The notes beneath the pieces were generated by a model, which worked only from the letters and a program-made list of their open reading frames with translations, had not been told where the DNA came from and did not search any database. A stretch of 64,000 nt of DNA, from the NCBI GenBank assembly GCA_008360955.1, contig LUCM01004760.1:144560-208559 (forward strand). The letters run 5' to 3'. Both the position numbers and the translations under genes were made by a program. This DNA is from Fasciolopsis buskii (lineage: Eukaryota; Platyhelminthes; Trematoda; Plagiorchiida; Fasciolidae). Shown piece by piece: positions 22,250-34,299 of this stretch. Numbering within the stretch: position 1 is the stretch's first letter; each line of letters opens with the position of its first letter.

Positions 22250-22480
22250 TTTTTCGGAAATCGCTTTCATTCGCCTCTGCCTGTTTTTTTGAACCTCTGC
22301 TTAGGCACAATGTCAAACTTTTCACAGAGGCGACCAACGCAATCTTTGATATTTGCTGTCCCCGGGAACACTGTTCGTCTCAAGTGGCCGCATCTCCACC
22401 CAGAAACTGGAATCTTCACAAAGATGCAAACAGCATATTTACACATCTCGTGAAAACTCAGCATGTGGTATATTTGCAAC
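22250..22480 (-). repeat. Repeat W, copy 1
   Basis: The reverse complement matches 35,490-35,700 closely: CAGTTTCTGKKTGGAGAT, GGGACAGCARATATCAAAG, TGCGTTGGYCG, AAGYTTGACATT and GGTTCAAAAAAA(A)CAGGCAGA. In this copy it lies in a 151-codon minus frame (22,267-22,722, with KDCVGRLCEKFDIVPKQRFKK). The other copy is broken in that frame. No family was recognised. Confidence 0.72.
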
Positions 22481-22789
22481 CTAATTAAAGCAAAACTACA
22501 GCGCATCGACATGACATTCGCCAGCCAACTGTTGAGTGGCAACAACAATCGGTTCCAAAGGCAAGATATTAGACTGCTGCTTGGGAATAGAAGCATACAA
22601 AAACTCTTGAGGATGTGAGCAGCAGCAATCGGCCTTTCATCCGTCCTTATATTCATACCGCGACAATATTGGGTCAGGATGATTATACGAAAGTTCCAAG
22701 ATTTTCCAGAGGAGAGGTGCATGACCTTCTCCGCGCCACTTAAATTACCACAGGGTGTGGTCTTGACAGTCTGTCCTCAGCCCTTTTAA

Positions 22790-23870
22790 GTCATGGTGCC
22801 ATGACTCCGGCCGATGCATTTACTTCTCTGAATAACTCGTCATTAATCTCGTCTTCCATCCGTGAATGTTGGAAACCCGTCACTGTTATTCCCATCCCTA
22901 AAGCTACCAGTTCTACTGCTTTAACAAAACGCTTTCGCCCCATCGCCTTAACATCTTCCGGCACTAAACTGTTGGAGCGTGCTATACTTAAGCGCCTGTG
23001 TTCTTCTATGTACCCTCCTAAAGACCCCTTTCAGGTTGTCTATAAATCGTACAGGCCCGATTTGGACGCTTTTGTCTACATCATTCACCAAATTTGTAAG
23101 TCCATGCATCAGTGAAATCTGCACGTTACGCTTTCCTGGCCTAGTCGCCAACATTTGTCTCAGTAACGCGGTTTCCAAAGGCTGCAAACATTTTGTTGTA
23201 CCAGTTCTTTATTGGCATGTGTGTCTGACTGCTTTACTAACCGAACGCACTGCACTTGAATAGACGGTAAAGTTTCGAAACCGTTGATCAACAACTCAGG
23301 AGTGCTAAAAGGTGCCACTCTTTCACCTACCCGTCCGAAACTTCTTTCGTCAACACAAAATCTCCTACCAGGGTGGATTCTGTGAAACATCTGAGAGGCA
23401 ATATTGGTAAAAATTTGAGGAAGGCTTCTCACATTATTACCTGTGTAAAGAGTCTCCGACGGTTGTCATATCAAATCAGGAAGCTTCGACATTTCAGGGT
23501 GAAACAACGCACCATCTCCCGATTTGTACACTAGTGTTTCCCAATCCTTCTTTATTGTTCTTCCGTCATTTTTCCGGGTTTTCTTAAAGATGATATTAAA
23601 CTTTTTGCCGGGAACTATCAATTATTACCCGAGTACCCTTTATACCACTAATTGAATTGTCCCTTAATCTGTGTGAGCAACACTTGTCAGCATGCAATAA
23701 ATTTGCTCACAAATTTTTTGATCTTACGCATTCTTTGCACGATGAACTTTCAAAGTGTCGCCCTCTTATTTCAACAGGATCCGATTTTTGTTGCATATCA
23801 TCCAGAATCAAGGTCTATAGAAACCCCACTCTCCTGTATTTAGCACGAAATTTTGACAAGCCATGACCGG
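22790..23870 (+). mobile_element. Jockey/Rex1-like LINE RT and C-terminal fragment
   Basis: The plus frame 22,801-23,115 reads CWKPVTVIPIPKA, RFRPIALTSSGTKLLERAILKRL and DPFQVVYKSYRPDLDAF, an RT N-terminal series different from family X. Further on in other frames are VDSVKHLRGNIGKNLRKASH and SYQIRKLRHFRVKQRTISRFV (23,370-23,520), and the C-terminal LCEQHLSACNKFAHK with HSLHDELSKCRP and SRIKVYRNPTLLYLARN (23,670-23,855). The palm core with the catalytic Asp pair is deleted or unrecognisable. The lineage name is a best guess. Confidence 0.78.
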
Positions 23871-24099
23871 GTTTCAGCTGAATTCCTGAACAGCCTGTTC
23901 TAACGCGTTATGATCAATCCTGGATGGGCTGTTTTATGTTCTTTAAGAGGCGATGAGTGCATTTTTTTATTTTATTTAACACTTTCATTCTCCCCCTATT
24001 GTATTTTACCCAAATATATATTTTCTGAAGTTCGGCATCATTTAGTTTTCGCAAAACTCTGTAGAACATAATGCAATAACTCGTGCTGGAAACCTCCCG

Positions 24100-24380
24100 T
24101 ACTTCCTCCAAAGTAGGTATTTAATTACTACTGTCTCAATTTCAAACATATCCGTTACAGTCATATTCCTTATTGTGAAATATTGGCCATTATGGAACAA
24201 AATCCTCAAAAAGTTGCCCATTTTAGCATTATCTTCAGCATTTAAGATCGGAGTAGATTAGTTGCTGCGCCATTTCTCATTAATGTATGACACCCACACG
24301 CATATGAGGTTCGATTATATGAAACGGGATTGGGCTTCTGAAAAAGCATTGATGTAAGCGATTCGTTCATTGCGCAAAAG
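24100..24380 (+). mobile_element. Family X 3'-terminal fragment
   Basis: ATTGGCCATTATGGAACAAA (LWNK) near 24,180 and the GGTTCGATTATATGAAAC...GATTGGGCTTCTG block (24,308-24,343) match the C-terminal end of the minus-strand X copy (WNKLP and YETGLGF at about 17,195 and 17,055). Confidence 0.7.
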
Positions 24381-24679
24381 AAAATGAATTTTGGATTACA
24401 AGGCATGCCCTAGTAAATTTCCTTTCCTGAACCGCTGGTAAGGCTGATCGCTACCTAATCCGCATTTTGCAGCCAAGCCAGACCGTTGCTCGTAATTTCT
24501 ATCTTCCAGGCTTTACAGTCCTGCTTAGATGAAAAACACTCACTCCACGCTCTGATTACCGCAATGTCAGCTCGCCTGTGATTATTCACTCCTGGGAAAA
24601 ATGTATCGCTTCTCCTATCAGCGTCATATTCGTATTCCTTCGTTTAACTCCCGAGTACTCACACAACACAACATTGCAA
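24381..24679. other. Unassigned spacer
   Basis: No recognised gene or repeat. Confidence 0.4.
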
Positions 24680-25030
24680 GGCGCGGTCATGTCCGCCGCC
24701 TTCGCCGGCGCACATTGTGTGGAAAGCTTGGCCGCAGCGGCGTGCGGGTGCAGATAAGATGGTGAAATATACCTCCTGTTTTCACTCCTCGTCGGTGTTT
24801 TTCAGATTGGATGGACAGCACTCGGTCAGCCCCACCCACTAGCACTGTTGTGGTAAACAGCACTCTAGTCCCTACATTCAAATGTGCCATTTTGTGTTGG
24901 CTTTCTCTTGCTCCTTCCCGAAGTTCTTTTTCCAAAACCATGCAAAAGTGACTGACGTGGAGAGTATTTTCATTGGCGTCTGATATGCATCGACGTTCGG
25001 AATGCATCTCGACATTCGGAAATAGCTAAG
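24680..25030 (-). repeat. Repeat K, older inverted copy
   Basis: On the minus strand it follows copy A from about 15,650 to 15,950 with roughly 75-80% identity. The most conserved block is GTTTACCACAACAGTGCTARTGGGTGGGGCTGACCGAGTG (24,867-24,829 region), followed by the CGCCGGCG-rich end. It lies inverted and about 90 bp from young copy B. Confidence 0.75.
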
Positions 25031-25116
25031 GATCGTGAGTTCTCATGAATTTATATTCCGCTCTGCAAAATTTGGCAAAGGACCGTTGCTCCTGGCAATT
25101 GGTTTCCATGCGAGTA

Positions 25117-25637
25117 AAAGAGCGTTGGTCTATTGCCAAATTCCGCAGACCAAAATAGAGGTTGATGAAAAATGACGGTCCTCACCTTTTTTCGGATGTC
25201 AAGATGCATTGTGAACGTCAGTTTATATCAGATGCCAATAAAAACACTGTTCTCAGTGACTGCGTTTTGTATGGGTTTGACAGAAGAATTTTGGGAAAGA
25301 GCAAAAGGAAGCCAGTACAAAGTGGTGCGCGTGAACGTAGGAGCTAGAGTGTTGTTTACCACAACAGTGCTAATGGGTGGGGCTGACCGAGTGGTGGCCA
25401 CCGAACCTGAAAAACACAGCTTGATGTTTATTCCGCCAACCTAGTTGCACCCTCACACCGCTGCAGCCAAGCTGCCCGCCCGACGTACGCCGGCCAAGGC
25501 GGTGGATATGGCCGCGCCTCGCACTATTGTGGTGGTGCCGGTTTACTCATGGTGTGGTGGAAGGAATCCAAGCAAGGTATGGTAAGGGAAATATCGTCTT
25601 TCTAGGTTCGGATAATCGTCAGAGCATAGGGTAAGTG
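25117..25637 (+). mobile_element. Repeat K, young copy B (3' half)
   Basis: From AGAGCGTYGGTCTATTGCC to AGAGCATAGGGTAAGTG it appears identical to copy A (15,560-16,077) except at the outermost bases. The front half of the element is missing, as expected from 5' truncation, and the 3' end coincides with that of the other copies. Confidence 0.85.
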
Positions 25638-28600
25638 GTTCCATCCAAACGAAGCTGCACAGGGACTGCGCAGCTTGAACTGACTGGCTAACGCGCTTAT
25701 CACATTAATGTTGATCATTAAAGGAAACACCCGCATATAAGCACTGCCGTTCAGTTATCTTCATAACACATGCCAACTTTTTCATTTCCCCTTGATTTAT
25801 TATTTCTACTGTAACTGCCTTCAGTTTGATCCCCTCCAACTGAAGGCGGCCAGAAAGGCTAACTTCACAGCCTCTACACCAGAGGCAACGCATCACAGTA
25901 GTTCAAAGTCCATGCGTCCTATCAGTACTACAATTTCGTAGTGACAAATTACAAATGGGATACAAGAATGCACATGCAGCTGACAATCAACCAAAGCTAA
26001 TTTGCTTTGCCACCTTGGACGGACAACGTGGCGGATAATTCTAACCGCAGTCATCCTACGGCAAGGATCGCCGAAGAGTTCTGTAAGAGGTAGGAACCAT
26101 CACTTCCCAAATAAGGTCGTACTCATTCTGCAAAATGTTTCCGATGACCTTCACTTCCACAAGGTCACTTCTAGGTAACATTATAATAGGAATCTGTCGC
26201 CAACCATGCAAAACGCCACCCAGAACGCTTCAGGCAGTTCAAATCTTTCTTATCCACACAGCCACCCAATGGCCTTCTTTCGAAGATCCAACAACCCATT
26301 CTAATTCACGTCCTAGAAAAAACTTTCTTATTTTTGTCAACGGTAGTTCGCGTACGTATACTTGACGTTCACTGTTAGTGTCCCTATGGCAAACATCTTT
26401 GTCTCTCGGAAGAGACTTCGGTGTTCGGCTTCTTGCCATAAACCTGGTACTTTCAAGGTTTACGTGCCGAGCATTTAAGCGAACCTTAGCCAAAATGTGG
26501 CAAACCTCAAAACAGACCAGAACGATAGGCATGATTCCACGGCACAGAATTAAACAACCACCAAGTCTTACAGAAACTGAGAAACACAAATTTGCTCCCA
26601 GTGCTGTAGCACAACGAATTTCAAAAGTTTAAGTCTATCGAGCGCCAACTGCCAGTCGCGTCAAGACCCACGACGCATTCGGTAAATCAAATATCAAAAA
26701 AGGTGACAAATGAACCGTGTAAATCGGCCGTGTAATTATTAAATGTGAGTTATTTCTATTCTATGAGCGCGGTTATCGAATGCGTGAGCAGGATTTTTAG
26801 ATTGTTTAATTACAACATCGACCAAAATTCCTTAAACTGGGAAACCCAGAATAAGTTTAAAGGTCAACGACTCCCAGATGTTTATTACTATTCTACAGTG
26901 AGCACTCCTACGGCTCTCCCATTGCTATAGAACTACTTTGCTGTTGGTTTGACTTCTGATGCTCTTCAGTTCTGCATAATTGTGCATTTTCTGCCTATGT
27001 CTGACTGCGTCCAACGGGTATGCGATAAACCGTGCGATTGCGCGTAGGTGTTATAGCCAGTGGCGAATGTTCCTGGCAGATTAGGTCCCTTCACGAGTTC
27101 GCATAATAAATGGGTTGCGAATAACGGTATTTGTGCAAAGGGGCGCTTTGCAGCGATGTGTATATGATCGGTGGTATCGCTAATAAACGAAATTCCCCAT
27201 GGCGCTCGAAGTGGATGCCGACCAATAGTGGAAAAACGTTTCGATCTTATCCATTCATATTATCCGGCCCAGTGGCATATAAGGCGAGAATTTGGGTTCA
27301 ACGGTGAGTTCCAGTGTAGATTATTCTAGTGATATTTGTTAAAATATAGAAGCGACTAATGTCCGCTGAAGATTTCGACGTCATATACAAGACGATTCCT
27401 TGTGAATGACGTCATGGTGGCAATGAAAACAGCATGCTTTGCACAAACAATTACTGGCCCTCGACCTCACGGACGCCATGGATGAAGCCTTAGACACAGT
27501 CAACCTGTCGCATAATTCCAGTAAACTTACCCTCCGAATGTCCCTTTGCATACTTTAATTTTCGCCCCACCGAAGCTACCAGTTAATCCAATTACATCCT
27601 TCTAGCATTCCCCAACGATCCGAAGATCTATTCGTCTTGTTACGTAGGTTTCCCAATGAGCGGAAAGATGTCTCCAGTATGAATGATTTCACTCGGTTAA
27701 TTTACTTCTGACGAGCCCGAAAAGTTGGCTGGTATTCTCTTGATCATAATTTGCAATGCATTTGTGTGAGGCAACTTTCTCGCTTCCAGCAATCACAATG
27801 GGTGGCATAGGCTTGATCTTGGTCTGAAATCCCGCATAAGATCCCTGGATGAGCGGATTCACGGCGTTTCTTTGAGGTTACTGGGACTGACGCCTTATAT
27901 TTGAAAGTTTGTCCAACCTCGAACAGAAGAGTAACATCGGTCTCCAAGTTCTCCAGAAATCTTGCCGCTTTTTAGATTCATTTGCCATGGGACGTTTCCA
28001 GCATCTTGTTGCCGACTGAAATGTTGCATTTTTTAACAATCCTGGCGGCATCTTGCTCGAAGTGTTTGAATTCCGTATGCCAGATGAACGCAATGTATCC
28101 ACCTATCAGGCTGAAATTATTCAAAACGGTAAGACTTGTCCTTGCCCTTTTGAATCCCTGACCAGCTAAACATCTTATTAGCAGGTAGCAGGTACGGGTT
28201 AGGTTTACTACTTCCGAAAATATGAAAATTTTTGCCGACAAGTTGCCCGTCCAAGGTGAGGCAAATCCAGAAACCCGATAGCGACAACCTTTAATGTGGA
28301 GTCAACAGACCAGCCCATCCCTCTACCTTAGTCACCCGGGTAATCTGCCCGAACCAGGGTTTCCGACTCCAGCATAAAACAATAGAGGACTTAGTTATTT
28401 CTAGGAATCCCTTTCCTTCCCACCCACCTAGCATATGCCCACTCCTTACAAATCCTTTAAGTGCCCAACATCCCATGTTAGGGGGGATGGTCAGGAAAAC
28501 AGTGATTTGCCGCCTTACCACACGAGCGAACCTTGCAAAGCCAACAACTTTATTGAATGAGAATACCAGCACTTTGCCCTACATTGCGGCATCAATTTGA

Positions 28601-29469
28601 CGGAGCAGAGCCATTTACGTCCTAATACAGACCACTTCCAGTGTGCCTACTACCCCAGCCATCCATCCTGCTGCTTTACTAACAAACTTACCCGACCCAC
28701 GTAAGAGGTCTCCTATCTTCACAGGGCCGCGTTTGCAAACGACCTTTCTTACAGCCTCTCCATCGTATCGCCCATCTAACATCCATAATAGAGTTTGTCT
28801 AACACGGTTCAGGTTCCAAGATTTTGAATTGCGAGCCATTTGCCTGAAGGGATTTTGAAGTCGAAAAATCCCAGCAACATATGAAAACCAATTGAATTTC
28901 GTCCATCGTGGCATCCAAACCAGCCCAAATGGCTTCTACTTCTAGTAGCGCTGCTTACCTCTACGAAAAGGGTCCAATTAATTTAACCACCTTAAAAATA
29001 CTTAAAGCTCTGCCCTGGTCTGCTTACCGTTAACTGGTGCTCCCAATAATTTAGCCACTAGACCAAAGTAGACAAATGATACCTCCTTCCTGTTGCACGC
29101 AGCGTCGTCATCAAACCACCGGTCAAAAATTTGCCGCTCCCTATGAGGCTTCAGCTTTATCCGTTAGTCCAAGTCACACTAAGTACAGCCTACCAAGACT
29201 AATTTCGCTCCACGTCCAATGAAATTCGAACCCGTCGCGAGCATTACCATCCCCTTCCCGGATTCTACGTCACATAACGAATCTTTATTTTCCAGCAAAC
29301 GCCTTCCGGTCGGCTTCATTTCATTTTTTGACTACGGAGCTTGAAAACTTAAGCTCAAATCAATTTCCTTAACCTCAATATGTGGTGATTTTCTCTTAAA
29401 CCGCAGCAGTTGTTTTTCATGCTGCTGTGTGATGCCTAGTGTAGACGTTTTGCTTCTGCGTTATGTGTT
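25638..29469. other. Unassigned, probably decayed repeats
   Basis: About 3.8 kb without a recognised gene. Overlapping short frames exist on both strands (for example 26,239-26,589 minus, 27,978-28,241 minus, 28,615-28,914 minus), none with a motif I can name. Some of the minus-strand sequence may be the body of the LINE whose endonuclease lies at 29.5-29.9 kb. Confidence 0.35.
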
Positions 29470-29870
29470 GACCACCCCATCAGGGCAACGCGGCGAAGAG
29501 ATCGACAATGGACACTAGCCGCCGTGGAACCCTTAAAGAGATGTCTGAGTATACCTCACATTGAATCGCCACGTCTCTCTGGGACAGCGCGACATTGGAC
29601 AGGGGACGTAGATACACCGTCAAAATTAAAAGACCGACGCCACGCCCCAACCAAGTGGCCTCTTGGTTATACCAGAAAACCTTATATCCTGAAATAGTGA
29701 TATTGAAATCCCCCACAGTTGAGGAGAGCCACTTTTCCCTGAGGGCTGGCACAACCAATGAATGAATCAATGAGAAGGATTTGCAGTCGTCCGACACGTT
29801 CAGAATGCCGCGCAATTTAGTCACTAAGGTTTCTGACAATTTTGTTGGCGTCAAACTGGCCAAAGAAACC
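29470..29870 (-). mobile_element. Probable LINE endonuclease N-terminal fragment
   Basis: The minus frame 29,863-29,480 (127 codons) shows REKWLSSTVGDFNITISGYKVFW, then a GRGVGLLILTVYLRPLS stretch and VAIQCEV. This pattern matches the 'ETWL ... I-GY ... GGGV-L' region of jockey/CR1 endonucleases, with the Glu-Thr-Trp replaced. The match is moderate only. Confidence 0.5.
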
Positions 29871-32029
29871 TAGGATGCTGGGTCCTGTCCCGGCCACGTT
29901 AGAGTGCAGCGTTCTTCCGCCGTAAGAGGAGTATCCGTTGTCTAATATTTCGCCAACATTAAATTAGCCCGCTTCAGGCGTAATCTCTAAAGAACTTCAA
30001 GAATATCGTGTGTGAACACACCTTCGTTTGCTCGCAGTTCTCACAACTTGCTCAGATCCCTTTTTATCTTGCACGGTCAACAAGGGCAAGGGCATTCAAT
30101 AATAAAGCCCCATAACTGTTGGAAAAACTGCTGATCTTGTTCAAGGGGGGCCAATGTCGTATGCAGTATGCGAGGCCGTTCGTTGCTGTCAAATGCAGAT
30201 TTCACACACAGATTACATGATTGACCTCTCAACGAACGTGAGACCGCCCTTACCTAAAGAAGACCTGAGTCCCGACAACTCTGAACTCTAGGCAAATGCG
30301 ATTTACGGGCATTTTGAAGCTTTTATGTAACTCTGGATTGAGATGTCTTATGACAGCCATAAGAAGCACTGTCGCTGCCTTTTGCTATCGAGGGTCGAGG
30401 ATTGTTGACGTTGTAGCAATTCACAGGAAGGGGCCTCCTTCATTCTGGATTCGTCCGTTGGAACAAAAGTAGCCTTGCCAGCCTTTGCTTGTCCAATAGG
30501 CTTTCTACCACCAACGAGAGGAGTGGCCACCACTAATCTGTAGGAAGTCTCAGGCTATTCAATCGAAAAGACGAGCGGTATTATGATGGTTACAATCAAG
30601 AAAGTGGCTAAACTTATTGCTAACCAGTAGGGCAGAAACAACTTTCTCCTTGGCACAACAGCTTGCACCGACAAGTTAAAAAATCCTTTCGACAGATGGC
30701 CAATTAGGGGTAAAGATCAGAAGTGCACTGGTGCCCGGCAAACACAACCCCTTTCAACAAACCACAAAAGTGCCTTTGCCGCACGCTCAGCAGCCTCAAT
30801 GGAAGCCAAAAAATGCATTTCACGCGCTTATTGTTTCCCTTACCTGTTTTGTATTAATCCAGTGGATATAACCGCAAAAAGACGATTGTCTGCTGAAAAG
30901 GCAGACAGGGATCTTGAGCAAATGCATGTGACCCATGAAAGGATCAGCTAATCCGGCTCAGTTCAACGTCAGGAGGCGGCCAGGGAGGAGTGATGTACCT
31001 TGTGCCAACTTTGAAGAACCGCAAAATGTAGGAAGCCCAAGGTTCTTTTGCAGATAAAGACATTCATCGGACCGCATTTACAATACCGCCTCGAAGCATG
31101 GATGCCATATTTGACGGGGGATATAAAAATACTTGAACATGTAGTGTGACTTTACATGGCGGGTCAGACAGCTTAAGCAGATGGAATATGAGCTAAAAGC
31201 ATTGAGCTTGTACTTCGATGAAATACTTGTGAAAAAGGACTCATTACGGAGCTTTAAGGTCATTAAGTGCCCGGCCGAGGTAGAGCCACTGCTTGTAAAG
31301 TGGTTCAAAACACTCTGAGGCAATGGAAATCCGATCTTGGGAGAGCGTATAAATTAAGAGCCAGGAAGAACATCATTCGCCATGCAGGCAGTAAAAGACT
31401 AAAACAGGTAATTGGCGGAAGCGTTCGGGGCGGGACGAGTGAATGAATTCAAATAGAGTTTAAACGACGCAATGTTAGCTGTGGTTGCGGAAGACGATAT
31501 TTGAGTGTTGGGGCTAAAACGAATGACCGAACTGAACGCTTTGCATTTTTTCCTTTCAAAAATGATGAGAATAACAGGAGTCAAAACCCAGGTCTAAAAA
31601 GTTTATTGGGTGCAGATCGGTGTAATGCCTTAAGAACTCAAGACTCCAAATTTCACCACGGAAACTGGAAGGGGACTCAACTTCCTGATATCGAGGCATC
31701 GGTTGATCCAAGGGCTTTTGGCCGAGAACATGAATGGCTAGGCATCTTGCTTTAAAGCCCTGCTCTCTATTTGAAACTGAAAATTCTCGTTATTACCTTT
31801 TGCCAGCTTTGTTGCAGCATACTAGATTGGCAGTCATCGTCATCAGTCAATACCTTTATGTGGCAAGCTTATTGAATGACGGAAAAATTTACGAATAGGG
31901 AGCGTTAAGGTGCGACGTAAAAAGAGCGCACAAAACAAGGAAGAAGAAATCTGGATGCAGCTTCTTGCAGAAGGTACGGTCTGGTAAAAAGAATTTTGAA
32001 AATTAACCTGCATGATCAATTGTCTTAAA
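29871..32029. other. Unassigned
   Basis: No recognised gene. Frames at 30,348-30,533 (minus) and 31,501-31,755 (plus) have no known motif. Confidence 0.35.
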
Positions 32030-32300
32030 GTTGATCTGGCATTAGTTTGCTTCCCCTTGACCCCTGTGACAACTTACGCGTCACCCTCACTCGGCGCCGT
32101 AACACTATAGTATGCACAATACAGATACTCATTTGATGCAACAAGAAGACATTCGGGGACTGCAGGAGGTCGGGTGCATATAACAAAAGCGTGCAAGTGA
32201 AGCATTCGTGAACAACGTTAAAGTAGCAACCACGCTGGGTGGTCAAATTTTGGTTAAACAAGCGATGCGGAGAAAAATAAATGTTCCGCTACAGGGGCCT
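32030..32300 (+). repeat. Repeat Z, copy 1
   Basis: It matches 58,500-58,760 in order: GTTTGCYTMCCCTT, CCYTTGTGA, RCGTCACYNTCACTCGGC, CCGTA, the GCAAC/GCAAGGAARAGACATTCGG area, AAGCGTGCAAG and GGTCAAANTT-GG-YAAACAAG. It also matches the reverse complement of 49,130-49,350 around GCGTCACCCTCACTC. It is old and non-coding. Confidence 0.6.
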
Positions 32301-32574
32301 CCTTCCAGATAAACATAATAAAGTAGCTTAGATTGGGACCACATAGAACATGCCGGAAACTCGTGGGTGTCGCTGTGACTTGACAATCGCTCGCCATTGG
32401 AAAAGTTTGCCGCTTGTTTGGTTTCCGTTTTCCATGTCTTCATTGTGCCTTCCTGGCCTAATTTTAATGTTATCTTGTGCATGACTCTCGTATGTCGAGA
32501 GATATACAAAAACAAACAAGCCTCTCAAATCACTAGAGGTCGCTTTCACCCCCTGTCTCTTCGATTCACATAGT
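32301..32574. other. Unassigned spacer
   Basis: No recognised gene. It may be the body of the T retroposon whose tail follows. Confidence 0.35.
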
Positions 32575-32675
32575 CCGTGTTTCCATGTGCATCATCTATG
32601 TAAAAAATTGATCTTGCCTTGCGCATGCATCTCGCAATCGAGAAAATATACATTATTATTATTATTATTAGTCCC
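32575..32675 (+). repeat. Retroposon 3' tail, family T, copy 3
   Basis: This is the best T copy: CATCATCTATGTAAAAA, GATCTTGCCTTGCGCATGC, CTCGCAATCGAG, AAATATACATT, then (ATT)n to 32,672. The upstream CCCTGTCTCTT area also resembles the copy at 41,240. Confidence 0.75.
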
Positions 32676-32784
32676 GTGAGTGCAGGTTATTGGAAGCTGA
32701 CCTTAGGCCGAACACCCAAACTGAAAAACCTTTAGGTGAACAAGTGCAACCCACCGGTCTAGATGATCCTGCACGTTAATTCTA

Positions 32785-32850
32785 TCGAGCTTCAAGCCCA
32801 ACGTGCGCCGGTCAAAACGGTGGATCTGACCGCAGCTCCCACCCACTGGT
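32785..32850 (+). repeat. Repeat K, old short fragment
   Basis: CAACGTGCGCCGGTCAAAACGGTGGATCTGACCGC matches the CGACGTACGCCGGCCAAGGCGGTGGATATGGCCGC block of copy A (near 15,923). The 61-codon frame around it (32,763-32,948) is unrecognised. Confidence 0.6.
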
Positions 32851-34299
32851 CTCACGCATTTCAGAAATATTCGCCAGACGAAGTTGACGACGAATGTCTG
32901 ATTCCGAGTTCTCCTGGTCCCCTGGAGCGTGGACGACGTCGACTATAGGAACGGTGGTTATTGTACCGGGGCCAATGCAGCCGCCTCGATCCTAGGAGTT
33001 CTCTTGTGACAGAGTGAAGCAAAAAACACTAGTGAAAACGGCGCTCGCGCGCACTGGCGGATTTTCGCCCTACTTGCGGACATCTAAACAACGTTCGGTG
33101 CTGTATTTATCGGTGTAACGTGGAGGCAACATATTCTTCAACGAATAAGCTACTGCGACAAAATTGTGTTCTTCTTTCCATTTCAAAAAGTAACAGTATT
33201 CAAGTTTGACTTGAGACCAGTGACAAAATTGAAAGACCAAACGGGTTGCTTACCTTGGGTCCGCAGAAGCTGCTTTGCAAATCCGGTGCTTCCGATGCCA
33301 TGTCTGACGCCATTCTTTTTCCCATCAGAATTCCCCAAGGGCAGCATTGGTACAGTTTGGAGTCGACTAGGATGGTGAGACTCATGAAAGGAAGGAGATC
33401 CATCGGTCAATCCACATTCCTCGGTGGCAGGTTTGATTTGGTGGGTAAGAACATTGTTGCGTTGCCTGGAAGAACCCAAGATGATCTTGTTATGACTGTT
33501 TTTGTCACCCAAAACGGACCGGCCTACGGTGGTCGCGATGTCATTCGACCACCGTTAACACGGGCGAAAAAGTAGATCTATGTGATCATGACGGCTGGAA
33601 TGTGCCCTGGAGACTGCTGTTCCCATGGTGAACTGAAATGTTAACTTTGCATGTGTTGTGCGAGATGTTTTGCATAGCCGCCATAAATAAAATGCCCGGG
33701 CCTCAACGAATCCACCAAATCTCCGTAGAGGCGAAATGTGCAACCGAATACAAGCTCACTTGGTGTGGAGCAATTTTTCTTTAGAATTGCTCCGGAGGCT
33801 CAAAAGAGTTATCGGTGACATTTGGCTCCAAGAAAGATTGATTTTGGAGTGTACAGTGGCTTTTAGTTACCGGCGACGTCTTCTCACGAAACAGTTAACT
33901 TGTGTGTGATAGAGAGTTGTTCAGTTATGTTTGTTGTCTTGTTTTGCATTAATTTTGAGAAAGTCGCTTTATAACGGGAGCGACGGTAGGTGATTACTAC
34001 CGCGAGGCAACCAATTGTACGTACCAGACCGGCGGAGGAGGACTTTAGTGCCTGTTCTGACTCAGGATGGAGAGTTGGAATGGCAGTGAAGAGGGGGTGA
34101 AGCGGGTGACACAGGTAAGTATGTGCTGAGATTTAAACAAGCTTGTGAAGAGAAATCGTAGATAGAAGATAGGTTTTCAGGAAACTTTTTAAAATAATCG
34201 CTGGTGAAAACGGCTTGAGGAAGGGCAAGATCATCAGCCTACTGAAGCAGATGACAGGGTGGGCTATTTAATAAGTCGCTGGTGCAAGTAGAAAAAGAA
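32851..34299. other. Unassigned
   Basis: Overlapping open frames of 109 codons lie on both strands at 33,183-33,575, with no recognised motif. A single-exon gene cannot be excluded, but there is no family evidence. Confidence 0.35.

Noticed and set aside
34226..34260. CTGATGATC on the minus strand as another hammerhead
   Set aside because: No GAAA and no complementary stem I downstream.
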